A program made the position numbers and the translations under genes. The notes beneath the pieces are model-generated. The model saw only the letters and a list, made by a program, of their open reading frames with translations. It was not told the origin of the DNA and made no database searches. 64,000 nt of DNA from Kaistia defluvii (GTDB lineage: Bacteria > Pseudomonadota > Alphaproteobacteria > Rhizobiales > Kaistiaceae), in contig NZ_JBEPSM010000003.1 in the NCBI RefSeq assembly GCF_040548815.1, positions 310,001 to 374,000 on the forward strand, read 5' to 3'. Positions 49,657 through 57,719 of this stretch are shown piece by piece (the first letter of the stretch is position 1; each line of letters begins with the position of its first letter).

Positions 49657-52041
49657 TTAGTCCAGGTAATCGACCTTCAGGTGGCTGATCTTGCCGTTGA
49701 GGGCGAAGGGCTTGCGGTCGAAATACGCGAGCGAGACAGGGGAATAGCTGTCCCGGCCGACGTCGAAGGCGTCATTGGCGGTGAAGGCAAGCGACGTCGA
49801 GCGTGGAACCCGCCCCTTGCTGACCTCCTTGCCATCCACGCGGATGACAATGTCTAGCGGCGCAGGGCGGGCGCCGTCGACCTTGCGCGTCTCTACCTCG
49901 ATCTTGACCTGTCCGGTCGGGAGCGGGGCGGAGGTTGCCAGCTGCGTCCGTTCGATCTCGAACAGATTGTACTCGAAGTTGAGCTTACCGTTCTCGACCC
50001 ACAGGGCGACACCGCCCGAGACGGCGCCGAGCGCGTAGAGCACACCCTTCGAGTCAGGCTGCAAATCCACATCGATGGTGACAAGGCTGCTGCGAGATCC
50101 GAGCCGCGGTGCGGTGAATTCGGGAACGCCGACGACGTCCTGGGTGTAGTTGAACGTCCTGGCAGGGTTGGCGGGCGCGTCTTCCGGATGAAAGACCGCA
50201 GACCAGAGGCCGCCGCCGACCGGGTTGACCTTGTTGTCTGTCGCGCTTGCGTCGAACGCGCTCTTCAGCTCCTTGAGCTTTTCGGGATTGGCGGCGGCGA
50301 CGTCCATCGCCTGCGAGAAGTCCTTGGAGAGATCATAGAGCTCCCAGACATCGTCCTTCGGCGACCATTTCAGGATCGCGGGATCGACGCCCGTCTGCCA
50401 AGGCACTCGCGGCCCAAATGCCGAGGCGATCCATCCGTCCTTGTAGTAGGAGCGGCTGCCCATGACTTCGAAATACTGCTCCTTCTTGGTATCCGGCGCC
50501 GTCGGCGAGGCGAAGGAATAGGTCATGCTGGTGCCGTCGAACTGATCCTGGCTGATGCCATCGACGAGCTTGGGCGGCGTGATGTCCAGGATGTCGTAGA
50601 TCGTCGGCACAATATCGTTGACGTGATGGAACTGCGGACGTGGCGTTTTGTCCGCCTTAATCTTTGTTGGCCAGGACACCGCGAGCGGCGTGCGCGTTCC
50701 GCCGAAATGCGCGGCGATCAGCTTCGTCGAACGGTAGGGCGTCGAGCCGGCCCAGGCCCAGCCGGCATGGTACATGTTGTCGACCTTGGACGAGCCCAGA
50801 ACATCCAGGCCGCCCAGCTCGTTCATGGTTCGGATATGGTCCTTGATGTCGGAAGGAATGTTATTCTGCGCCAGGAGCTCGCTGATCGTGCCGTTCTGGC
50901 CTTCAGCACTCGAGCCGTTATCGCCCCAGATATAGAAGACGAGCGTGTTGTCGCGGATGCCGAGCTCGTCCAGTGCATCGATCAGCCGGCCAGCCTGCGC
51001 GTCCGCGTGTTCGGTATATCCGGCGAACACTTCCATGAGGCGGCGCTGGAACGGCTTTTCGTCCTCGGGAATGTCGGCCCATGCAGCGAGCGTCTTCGGC
51101 CGCGGCGTGAGCTCCGTATCCTGCGGGATCCAGCCGAGTTCCTTCTGGCGGGCGAAGACGCGCTCGCGCATGACGTCCCACCCGTCGTCGAACTTCCCCT
51201 TATACTTGTCCGCCCAGTCCTTGAAGATGTGATGGGGACCATGCGAAGCGCCGGGGGCCCAGTACATGAAGAAGGGCCGATCCGGCGTCAGCGCATGGAC
51301 CTGCTTCATCCATGAGACGGCCTTGTCGGTCATGTCCTCAGTGAAGTGATACTCGTCCTTCCCTTCGGATGGATTCAGCCGGACCGTGTTTTCGACGACC
51401 GCAGGCTCCCATTGCGAGGATTCACCCGCCAGGAAGCCGTAGAAATAGTCGAATCCGACTCCCTGTCCCGCCGGCCAGTTTGTATAGGGACCGACGGCCG
51501 TGGTCTCGTTGGCCGGCGTGTTGTGCCATTTGCCAAACGCTCCGGTCGCGTAGCCATAGTAGCCGAGCACCTTGGCCGCGGTCGCCGAAGTGCGCGGGAT
51601 CAGGCCGGAATAGCCGTCCCAGTCGTTTGCAAGCTCCGCGATCTGGCCATAGCCGACGCGGTGGTGGTTGCGCCCGGTCAGCAGCGCCGCCCGGGTCGGG
51701 GAGCACATCGCGGCATTGTGGAAGCGGTTATAGGTAATGCCGTCGCCAGCGACGCGGCTCAGCGTGCGCGTCTCGATGACGCCGCCAAAGGTGCTCGGAA
51801 GCGCCGGACCGACGTCGTCGAGCATGATCACGACGATGTTCGGCGCGTCGGCGGGAAGATGCGATTGTGCCGGCAGGGGGCTGTAGGTCGATTCCGCGAT
51901 CGTCGGTCCGGCCTTGCTGCCCGAGGGCTTTGGCGGAAACGGCAGCGCCTCCTGGGCTACCACGGGGGATCCCAGCATCAGGAGCGTCGTGCCGACCCCC
52001 AGCCAGCGAGCTCTGAACGGGTGTCTAGGAAGCCGTTTCAT
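49657..52041 (-). CDS. Secreted arylsulfatase
   Basis: A 794-residue type I sulfatase with a signal peptide cut near SPVVA-QEA. The catalytic cysteine, converted to formylglycine, is Cys113 in AAMCSPTRAALLTGRN, the exact C-x-P-x-R motif. Metal ligands are in VVIMLDDVG. It is longer than usual (about 500-600), with an additional C-terminal domain of about 200 residues (VTIDVDLQPDSKGVLYALG, lectin-like strands). CGGAGAA before the ATG at 52041 fixes the start. It lies in the same direction as the formylglycine-generating enzyme gene that would activate it, with a 2H-phosphoesterase-like gene between. Confidence 0.92.
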   Translation of the reverse strand: MKRLPRHPFRARWLGVGTTLLMLGSPVVAQEALPFPPKPSGSKAGPTIAESTYSPLPAQSHLPADAPNIVVIMLDDVGPALPSTFGGVIETRTLSRVAGDGITYNRFHNAAMCSPTRAALLTGRNHHRVGYGQIAELANDWDGYSGLIPRTSATAAKVLGYYGYATGAFGKWHNTPANETTAVGPYTNWPAGQGVGFDYFYGFLAGESSQWEPAVVENTVRLNPSEGKDEYHFTEDMTDKAVSWMKQVHALTPDRPFFMYWAPGASHGPHHIFKDWADKYKGKFDDGWDVMRERVFARQKELGWIPQDTELTPRPKTLAAWADIPEDEKPFQRRLMEVFAGYTEHADAQAGRLIDALDELGIRDNTLVFYIWGDNGSSAEGQNGTISELLAQNNIPSDIKDHIRTMNELGGLDVLGSSKVDNMYHAGWAWAGSTPYRSTKLIAAHFGGTRTPLAVSWPTKIKADKTPRPQFHHVNDIVPTIYDILDITPPKLVDGISQDQFDGTSMTYSFASPTAPDTKKEQYFEVMGSRSYYKDGWIASAFGPRVPWQTGVDPAILKWSPKDDVWELYDLSKDFSQAMDVAAANPEKLKELKSAFDASATDNKVNPVGGGLWSAVFHPEDAPANPARTFNYTQDVVGVPEFTAPRLGSRSSLVTIDVDLQPDSKGVLYALGAVSGGVALWVENGKLNFEYNLFEIERTQLATSAPLPTGQVKIEVETRKVDGARPAPLDIVIRVDGKEVSKGRVPRSTSLAFTANDAFDVGRDSYSPVSLAYFDRKPFALNGKISHLKVDYLD

Positions 52042-52183
52042 GCGATTCTCCGTTTCGTGAAACTCTTTAGCGCCCCTCCCGCAGCCCTTGCGGGACGGCT
52101 CCTTTGCCGTGGGCATCTCAACCTTCCTCCCGGCGCCGTTCTCGTGGTCAACATGGGGCACGAGCTAGACGGGAGGGTCGTAA

Positions 52184-52897
52184 TTATGGTTTCAGCTGCC
52201 ACGCCTGCAGTTTATTCCGCGCCGTTCCGAAATTTCCGAGCTGGTAAACTGACAGCGCTGCGGGCGAGAAAGTGAATGCGTCGAACGGTTCGGCGATCAT
52301 CTTCTGGAGATAATCTGGGGGGGCCACACCGACTGTGACGTGTGGCATGAAGTTCTTGCCACTCGAGTGCGGCACGTAGCGATTCACATAGTCAATTGTT
52401 GGCTGGTTGATGTCGGGTTCTACCGCCGTGGTGAAGAATGCAGCTGTCGTTCCCGTCTCCACGGTAAAGGGAGCAACTGCGTCGATGAGTTTTTGCTGGA
52501 ACCGGATGAGTTGGTCCGTCGGCTCGACGAGCAGCGCTGTCACGCCGGTCTGGTCCGAGACAATGAAGTCGTATTTGAGCGTCTTCAGCGTCCATTCGGC
52601 CGGGTTTTCGGCGGCAAGGACCGCACCGACCGCGGCGTAGACCTCGTCGAGCGCTGCCGTGTCGACGAACCGCTGCAGGATCGTGATATGCGGGCGGTGT
52701 GTTGCATCCAGAGCGTAGCCCTCTGGGAAAGCCGCGCGCAGGCGGGCATTGGTCGCCTCCGCGTGTTGAAGCATAGCTGCGTCTGGTTCCAGCGCGATGT
52801 CTATGGCCGTGACGGGATTTTCTTGCGCCACCGCTGAGCCAACCAGCAATGCGAAGCTCGTTATAAACGCGGCCATTAAATTCAAGGATCTACGCAT
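52184..52897 (-). CDS. Secreted 2H-phosphoesterase (2'-5' RNA ligase-like) protein
   Basis: A 237-residue protein with a signal peptide (MRRSLNLMAAFITSFALLVGSAVAQ). Two histidine motifs define the 2H fold: HRPHITILQRF near residue 70 and FMPHVTVGVAP near residue 190. Relatives hydrolyse or ligate cyclic phosphates in RNA or nucleotides. A secreted member is unusual, since most act in the cytoplasm. ATG at 52897 is chosen because the open frame above it runs into the formylglycine-generating enzyme gene and would hide the signal peptide. Its substrate is unknown; position between sulfatase and its activator suggests shared expression. Confidence 0.78.
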   Translation of the reverse strand: MRRSLNLMAAFITSFALLVGSAVAQENPVTAIDIALEPDAAMLQHAEATNARLRAAFPEGYALDATHRPHITILQRFVDTAALDEVYAAVGAVLAAENPAEWTLKTLKYDFIVSDQTGVTALLVEPTDQLIRFQQKLIDAVAPFTVETGTTAAFFTTAVEPDINQPTIDYVNRYVPHSSGKNFMPHVTVGVAPPDYLQKMIAEPFDAFTFSPAALSVYQLGNFGTARNKLQAWQLKP

Positions 52898-52973
52898 CCG
52901 ACCTGTTTTCCTCAGAGCCAACGATTTCCACTCGGTGCCGACAGTTTTCGCGCTGTCCAGAACCGGATTTCCT

Positions 52974-53960
52974 CTAAACTTCATTTCGAACAACACATCT
53001 GAACCCGACATGGCTGGTCGACGTATCGATCGCCTCGGCATGTCGCGCTGCAGGTCGGTAGCGGCGGCAGTAGTTCGGCGCGCAGAGATGCGACCCGCCC
53101 TTCAGCACCTTCCGCGGGATTTTTATGTCGGGGAGGCAGGGGTCGTAGCTGGCGGACTCGAGCCCGCCGCGCGGGTTCCGGGGGATGCAGCAGGCCTTTC
53201 CGGCATCCGCCTCGTGCTTCGAGGCGAACCAGTCGGAGGTCCACTCCCAGACGTTCCCGATCATGTCGTGGAGGCCGTAACCATTGGGAGGATACGCCCG
53301 CGCCGGGGAAGTGCGGGCGTATCCGTCGAGCTGGCGATTGACCGTTGGAAACGATCCTTGCCAGGTATTGGCCATGTAGCGGCCCTCAGGGGTCAGTTCC
53401 GAGCCCCAAGCATATTCCGCCCGGTCGAGTCCCCCGCGGGCGGCGAATTCCCATTCCGCCTCGGTCGGCAGGTCCTTGCCCTTCCAGCGGGCATAGGCCA
53501 TGGCGTCGTCATAGGTGACATGGACGACGGGATGATCGTCCATGCCGGCCAGGCTGCTGCGTGGCCCATAGGGCTGGCGCCAGTTGGCGCCCTTCAGGAA
53601 CGTCCACCATTGCGACCAGTCGCGCAGATCGACCCGCCCGGTCGGCTCGCGGAAGACGAGCGAGCCGGCATAGAGCATTTCCGGCAGGATGCCGGGATAG
53701 TCGCGCGGGTCCGGCGCGAATTCGGCGAAGGTCCGATGTCCGGTGGCGGCGACGAAAGCGGCGAAATCGGCATTCGTGACGGGGGTCTCGTCGATCAAAA
53801 AGCCGTCGACGCGGACGCGATGGGCCGGCTTCTCTTCCGGGTAATGATGATCGGATCCCATCCAGAAGCTTCCGCCCGGCACGAACACCATGCCCTCGCG
53901 TCCTTGCTCCCCGGACCCTTCCCCCTGCGCCGCCTCGGCCTGCATCGCCTGCCTTTCCAT
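52974..53960 (-). CDS. Formylglycine-generating enzyme (SUMF1-like)
   Basis: A 328-residue oxidase that converts the sulfatase active-site cysteine to formylglycine. The family pattern is clear: GMVFVPGGSFWMGSDHHYPEEKP at the start, GLHDMIGNVWEWTSDWF, and the copper-binding cysteine pair Cys293 and Cys298 in GGSHLCAPNYCRRYRPAARH, at the same spacing as in human SUMF1. No signal peptide is present, so it acts in the cytoplasm before or during sulfatase export. ATG at 53960 and ATG at 53945 are both possible. A perfect 15-bp hairpin lies directly before it. Confidence 0.92.
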   Translation of the reverse strand: MERQAMQAEAAQGEGSGEQGREGMVFVPGGSFWMGSDHHYPEEKPAHRVRVDGFLIDETPVTNADFAAFVAATGHRTFAEFAPDPRDYPGILPEMLYAGSLVFREPTGRVDLRDWSQWWTFLKGANWRQPYGPRSSLAGMDDHPVVHVTYDDAMAYARWKGKDLPTEAEWEFAARGGLDRAEYAWGSELTPEGRYMANTWQGSFPTVNRQLDGYARTSPARAYPPNGYGLHDMIGNVWEWTSDWFASKHEADAGKACCIPRNPRGGLESASYDPCLPDIKIPRKVLKGGSHLCAPNYCRRYRPAARHAEAIDTSTSHVGFRCVVRNEV

Positions 53961-53964
53961 CCCC

Positions 53965-54000
53965 GTGTCCGGATCGCGAGTGCGTTCGCGATCCGGACAC
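53965..54000. repeat. Perfect 15-bp inverted repeat before the formylglycine-generating enzyme gene
   Basis: GTGTCCGGATCGCGA and TCGCGATCCGGACAC with a 6-base loop. It lies 4 bases before the ATG at 53960. A further copy of GTCCGGATCGCG is at 54029. It could end the outer-membrane protein transcript or control translation of the next gene. Confidence 0.75.
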
Positions 54001-54052
54001 AGCCATAGCGGGTATGGCGAGGAAGACTGTCCGGATCGCGCAATCGGGTGAT

Positions 54053-54832
54053 TCAGAACCGATAGGTCGCGGCGAGGATCGGGCCGTGCATCGTCGTGTC
54101 GTAGAGGAAATCGTCCTTGCGATAGTCGACATAGAGGGCGCGGTAGCCCGTCCGGAACTCCCAGTTCTGGTTCCACTGATAGTTGACCGTGCCGACCGCC
54201 TGCCAGGTCAGCTTGGACCCGATGTCGAAGCCGCCAATATCGCCGGCGACCGTGACGCTCCAGGGGCCGCTGAGCCTTGCGGTCATGCGGGCCGCGACGA
54301 CCGGGTCGAGCCAGTTCTCCGAGTGGCTGTAGTCGATCTCGCGGTTGAGCGATCCCGGCGAGATCTTCAGCTCGTTGTCGAGGTTCCAGAAGCGAAGGCC
54401 CGCGCCGACATCGAGATCGAAGGTCTCGTCGCTATGGAGGCGGTAGAGCACCCCGCTCTGCAGCGTCAGCGTGCGCGTACGGACCTCTGCCGACGAGAAG
54501 TACGGACCCGGCAGGGAACCGCCGGGCGTCACTTGCGAGAACATTGCGTCGGCCAGGAAGCTCCAGTTCCCCATGCGCATCTCGGCGGAACCCATCAGGG
54601 CGCCGTTCATGTTCTTGAGGATATCGCCGAAGCTGAGATCCAGGTCGGCCGCGGGCAGCGGCGGCAAGGTCGAGCCCCGTCCGTCGATCGCCGACGCCCA
54701 TCCATAGCCGGTGAAGGAAAAGCTCGGTCCGACCGATGGCAGCGGCGGTACCGGCGGCTTGGAGGCGAGATCGGCGGCCAGGGGCGACGCACAGGTGAGC
54801 AGGAAGGCCGCGACGGCAAGGGCGGATCGCAA
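54053..54832 (-). CDS. Outer-membrane beta-barrel protein
   Basis: A 259-residue protein with a signal peptide (MRSALAVAAFLLTCASPLA, cut before ADL) and alternating hydrophobic strands such as WSFLADAMFSQ and WSVTVAGDIGGF. It ends in ATYRF, with the terminal phenylalanine needed for barrel assembly. I chose TTG at 54832 because CGGAG lies 8 bases upstream and the signal peptide then starts at residue 1; the longer open frame to 54910 would bury it. I cannot name a specific porin family. Confidence 0.75.
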   Translation of the reverse strand: MRSALAVAAFLLTCASPLAADLASKPPVPPLPSVGPSFSFTGYGWASAIDGRGSTLPPLPAADLDLSFGDILKNMNGALMGSAEMRMGNWSFLADAMFSQVTPGGSLPGPYFSSAEVRTRTLTLQSGVLYRLHSDETFDLDVGAGLRFWNLDNELKISPGSLNREIDYSHSENWLDPVVAARMTARLSGPWSVTVAGDIGGFDIGSKLTWQAVGTVNYQWNQNWEFRTGYRALYVDYRKDDFLYDTTMHGPILAATYRF

Positions 54833-54894
54833 GGGACAGGCTCCGATGGTTGATTCTCTCGCGACAAGAAATGCGGAGAAACGCGGAGCCAGAC

Positions 54895-54909
54895 TGTTCC
54901 GTGGGAACA
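54895..54909. promoter_or_regulatory. Operator candidate TGTTCC-gtg-GGAACA
   Basis: A perfect 6-bp inverted repeat with a 3-base spacer, between the divergent outer-membrane protein and Crp/Fnr genes. A regulator encoded nearby could bind it; this is inference. Confidence 0.35.
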
Positions 54910-54941
54910 ATTTGGAATTTTGAATGTGCTATCCGCTCAAT

Positions 54942-55631
54942 ATGAGCCCGAACCTGATCAAACGCGACGAGGCCGAGGCCATTCTCCTGCAGAATGGCTG
55001 GCTGTTCCATCAGCCGGAGGCCTTCCAGAAGGAAGTCCTGCGACGCTCGATTCTCGTGCACTTTGCGCCGGGCGAGCGGATCTTCGGCTCTGGCGACGAG
55101 CCGGCCGGCATCTATGGCCTGGTGAGCGGCGGCGTGATGATCAATACCGCGCCGCCCAACCACATTCCGCAGCTGATCAATGTCGGCGCGCCGGGCGCCT
55201 GGGCCGGAGAGGGCTGCTTCCTGACACGACAGCCGCGGAGCTTCGAGCTGCGCGCGCTGGTCGGGACCTGGGCCATGTACCTGCCGCTCGAGCAGATGGA
55301 TGAGATGGCCGAGGCCGACCCGATGGTCGCCCACAATTTCGGCCAGATCATCATGGCCAGCGTCGATGCGCTCATCCGCGTGATCCATGATCTGCAGCGG
55401 ATCGATCCCGACCGCCGGATTGCCGCCGTGCTCCAGCGGGCCCGCTGGATCGGCGAGCATCCTCTGCCGCTGACCCAGGCCGAGATCGGCACCATGGCCC
55501 GCGCTTCGCGCCGGCAGGTCAACGCCGCCTTGAAGCGGTTTGCGGATCAGGGCTGGGTGAAGACCCGCTATCGGTCGATCACCATCCTCAACGCCGAGAA
55601 GCTGCGGCTCTTTTCAACGCAGGACGACTGA
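54942..55631 (+). CDS. Crp/Fnr family transcription regulator, first of a tandem pair
   Basis: A 229-residue regulator with an N-terminal cyclic-nucleotide-binding-like barrel (FAPGERIFGSGDEPAGIYGLVSGG), a long dimer helix and a winged helix-turn-helix (LTQAEIGTMARASRRQVNAALKRFADQGWV). It lacks the N-terminal cysteine cluster of FNR, so it should not hold an iron-sulfur cluster. The recognition helix reads SRRQVNA, without the glutamate used by CRP and FNR, so its DNA target probably differs from theirs. ATG at 54942 matches the start of the paralog; ATG at 54924 has a better-spaced GGA and is possible. Confidence 0.86.
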   Translation: MSPNLIKRDEAEAILLQNGWLFHQPEAFQKEVLRRSILVHFAPGERIFGSGDEPAGIYGLVSGGVMINTAPPNHIPQLINVGAPGAWAGEGCFLTRQPRSFELRALVGTWAMYLPLEQMDEMAEADPMVAHNFGQIIMASVDALIRVIHDLQRIDPDRRIAAVLQRARWIGEHPLPLTQAEIGTMARASRRQVNAALKRFADQGWVKTRYRSITILNAEKLRLFSTQDD

Positions 55632-55680
55632 GCCAGCCCGCTTCAGCGGAGCCTTCCCGGTTTCAGGCCCATGGGGAATC

Positions 55681-56382
55681 ATGAGCGCGACTTTGATCAA
55701 GCGAGCCACCGCCGAAGCCATCCTTCGGGAGAACGGATGGCTATCCAGGGAACCGGAAGCCTTTGCGGACGAGGTGCTGCGACGCTCCATCCTGCTGCGC
55801 TATGCGCCGAATGAAGTGATCTATCACTTTGGCGATGACCTCGGCGGGATCTATGGCCTGGTGAGCGGCGTGGTCGCCGTCAATACGGCCCCGCAGGTCG
55901 ATGCGCCGCAGCTGGTCCATATGGGCGTGCCGGGTTCCTGGACGGGCGAAGACAGCTATCTCATACGCCAGCCGCGCCGGCTGGAACTGCGCGCCCTGAC
56001 CGAGCTGTGGGTGATGCACCTGTCGCTGGACCAGATGACCCAGATGACGGCCGCCGATCCCTCGGTCAGCCGCCGTTTCTGCCAGAACCTGCTGCATGGC
56101 GTCGATGTGCTGATCCGCATCATCCACGATCTGCAGAAGCCGGACCCCGACCGCAGGATCGCCTCCGTGCTGCAGCGCATGACGTGGAGCAGCAAGCAGG
56201 TTCTGCTGACGCAGGCCGAGGTCGGCACGATGGCCTCGGCATCCCGCCGCCAGGTCAATGCCGCGCTGAAGCGGTTTGCCGCGAAGGGATGGCTGACGAC
56301 CCGCTATGGTTCGATCACGATCCTGAACGCCGAGGCGTTGCGACGCTTCGGCGACGAGGACGGGGTGGAGCATCCGGCGTGA
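55681..56382 (+). CDS. Crp/Fnr family transcription regulator, second of a tandem pair
   Basis: A 233-residue paralog of the preceding gene; more than half of positions are the same by eye, including LIKRxxAEAIL, IYGLVSG, RVIHDLQ-like IRIIHDLQKPDPDRRIA and the helix-turn-helix SRRQVNAALKRFAAKGWLTTRYGSITILNAE. It also lacks FNR cysteines. GGGGAATC precedes the ATG. The 49-base gap after the first copy suggests a recent duplication and a shared transcript. A ligand cannot be named. Confidence 0.87.
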   Translation: MSATLIKRATAEAILRENGWLSREPEAFADEVLRRSILLRYAPNEVIYHFGDDLGGIYGLVSGVVAVNTAPQVDAPQLVHMGVPGSWTGEDSYLIRQPRRLELRALTELWVMHLSLDQMTQMTAADPSVSRRFCQNLLHGVDVLIRIIHDLQKPDPDRRIASVLQRMTWSSKQVLLTQAEVGTMASASRRQVNAALKRFAAKGWLTTRYGSITILNAEALRRFGDEDGVEHPA

Positions 56383-56446
56383 TGGCCTCCCGTGGCGCGG
56401 TCCATAGCTTCGCATAATATGTTGACATAGAGTGCCGACTCAGACG

Positions 56447-56480
56447 ATTTTGCGGTCATGGATGAAATAGACCGCAAAAT
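56447..56480. promoter_or_regulatory. Inverted repeat enclosing the asnC start codon
   Basis: Perfect 11-bp arms ATTTTGCGGTC (56447-56457) and GACCGCAAAAT (56470-56480). The 12-base loop is ATGGATGAAATA, which holds the start codon at its first position. There is no ribosome site before the ATG. It could be an operator for autorepression or an RNA hairpin that exposes or hides the start. Confidence 0.7.
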
Positions 56481-56916
56481 ATCAAATCTCCTCGCCGAAG
56501 ACGCGCGCCGCTCGCTCGCCGATATCGGCGCCGTCGTGGGACTGTCGGCTTCCGCCGTGAATGAGCGGATCCGGCGCCTCGCGGCCAGCGGCGCGATCCG
56601 CAAGTTCACGGTCGACGCCGACCCCGCCGCCTTCGGCCGGCCTGTCCTGGCCTTTGTGTGGGTCGCGCTGGCCGCCGAGGCCGACGAGGCGGCGTTCCGG
56701 GCCTATGCCCGGTCGCAGCCGACGATTGCCGAATGCCACCATGTGACGGGACCCTGGTCCTATCTCGTGAAGGTGCATGTCGGCTCGCTCGCCGATCTCG
56801 AGGCCTTTCTTTCGGAGCTGAAGGCCGCCCGGTTCATCGCGCGCAGCGAAACGGTGATTGCGCTGTCCTCCGTCGTCGATGGACCTTTCGACCCGACGGA
56901 GGTCCCGCGTGATTGA
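56458..56916 (+). CDS. Lrp/AsnC family transcription regulator
   Basis: A 152-residue regulator with the N-terminal helix-turn-helix (MDEIDRKISNLLAEDARRSLADIGAVVGLSASAVNERIRRL) and the C-terminal RAM ligand-binding domain (YARSQPTIAECHHVTGPWSYLVKVHVGSLADLEAFL). Proteins of this type sense amino acids. It overlaps the next gene, a LysE-type exporter, by 8 bases, so it very likely controls amino-acid export and its own operon. The first codons contain two ATA codons, rare in this G+C-rich DNA, which keep a palindrome around the start. Confidence 0.92.
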   Translation: MDEIDRKISNLLAEDARRSLADIGAVVGLSASAVNERIRRLAASGAIRKFTVDADPAAFGRPVLAFVWVALAAEADEAAFRAYARSQPTIAECHHVTGPWSYLVKVHVGSLADLEAFLSELKAARFIARSETVIALSSVVDGPFDPTEVPRD

Positions 56917-57538
56917 TCTCGCGCTGTTCGGCAAAAGCCTGCTGCTCGGTCTCGCGGTCGCCGCCCCGCTCGGCCCTATTGGCGCGCTCTGCATCAGCCG
57001 CACGCTCGAACGGGGCTTTTGGGCCGGCATGGCCGGCGGGCTCGGCACCGCGCTCGCCGATGGCTTCTATGCGAGCCTGGCGGCGCTCGGCTTTGCCGCT
57101 TTTTCCGCTATTTTGAGCGAGATCAGCGGCCCGATGCGCCTGGTCGGCGGCTTGTTTCTGATCTGGCTCGGCTGGAAGAGCCTGCAATCGAAATCGTCCC
57201 CGGGCGTTGCCAGTGTCGGGGCGAGGGATCTCCTCGGCACCTCGGTGGCGACCTTCGCGCTGACCCTCGCCAATCCGATGACGATCCTCTCCTTCGCAGC
57301 GATGTTCGCCGGGCTCGGCCTGGCGGAGGAAGGAGTGGACGCGCTGACCGTTGTGGTGGGCGTGTTTCTGGGCTCTCTCGCCTGGTGGATCGTGCTGAGT
57401 GGCTCGGTGGCACTCGCGCACCGGCGTCTGCCGGAAGGCTTCGCGCGCTGGGTCCGCTGGGCCTCCGGCGCGGTCCTCATCGCCTTCGGCCTGATGGCGC
57501 TGGGGAGCCTTCTCCTCGAGCGATTCCAGCAAGCCTAA
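56909..57538 (+). CDS. LysE family amino-acid exporter, AsnC-linked
   Basis: A 209-residue inner-membrane exporter with about six helices. The N-terminal AAPLGPIGALCISRTLERGFWAGMAGGLGTALADGFYASLA and the central TLANPMTILSFAAMF are typical of the LysE superfamily. The start is GTG at 56909, preceded by GGAGG, giving an 8-base overlap with the asnC-type gene. The substrate is unknown, but regulation by an adjacent Lrp/AsnC protein suggests an amino acid. Confidence 0.9.
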   Translation: MIDLALFGKSLLLGLAVAAPLGPIGALCISRTLERGFWAGMAGGLGTALADGFYASLAALGFAAFSAILSEISGPMRLVGGLFLIWLGWKSLQSKSSPGVASVGARDLLGTSVATFALTLANPMTILSFAAMFAGLGLAEEGVDALTVVVGVFLGSLAWWIVLSGSVALAHRRLPEGFARWVRWASGAVLIAFGLMALGSLLLERFQQA

Positions 57539-57609
57539 GACCGCGAAATCGCAACGGGACCGCGATGAGGGGGGAGACGCCCGCCACGCCGTGCTTTTCG
57601 CGGCTCTCT

Positions 57610-57623
57610 TTGATCTAGAACAA
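57610..57623. promoter_or_regulatory. FNR/FixK-type box upstream of ccoN
   Basis: TTGATCTAGAACAA fits the consensus TTGAT-N4-ATCAA at nine of ten fixed positions. It lies about 100 bases before the ccoN ATG, as expected for oxygen-controlled activation of a cbb3 oxidase operon. Confidence 0.65.
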
Positions 57624-57719
57624 ATACGAACTCGCCGAATTCCGGGAAAGTCCTGCCGCACGCAACCTTTTCGCCAAGGCGGCGCAGCGGCTTTATTTCT
57701 GGAATTTGAGGGCTCGGAT

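Noticed and set aside
54942..56382. FNR-type oxygen sensors
   Set aside because: The required N-terminal cysteine cluster is missing in both proteins.
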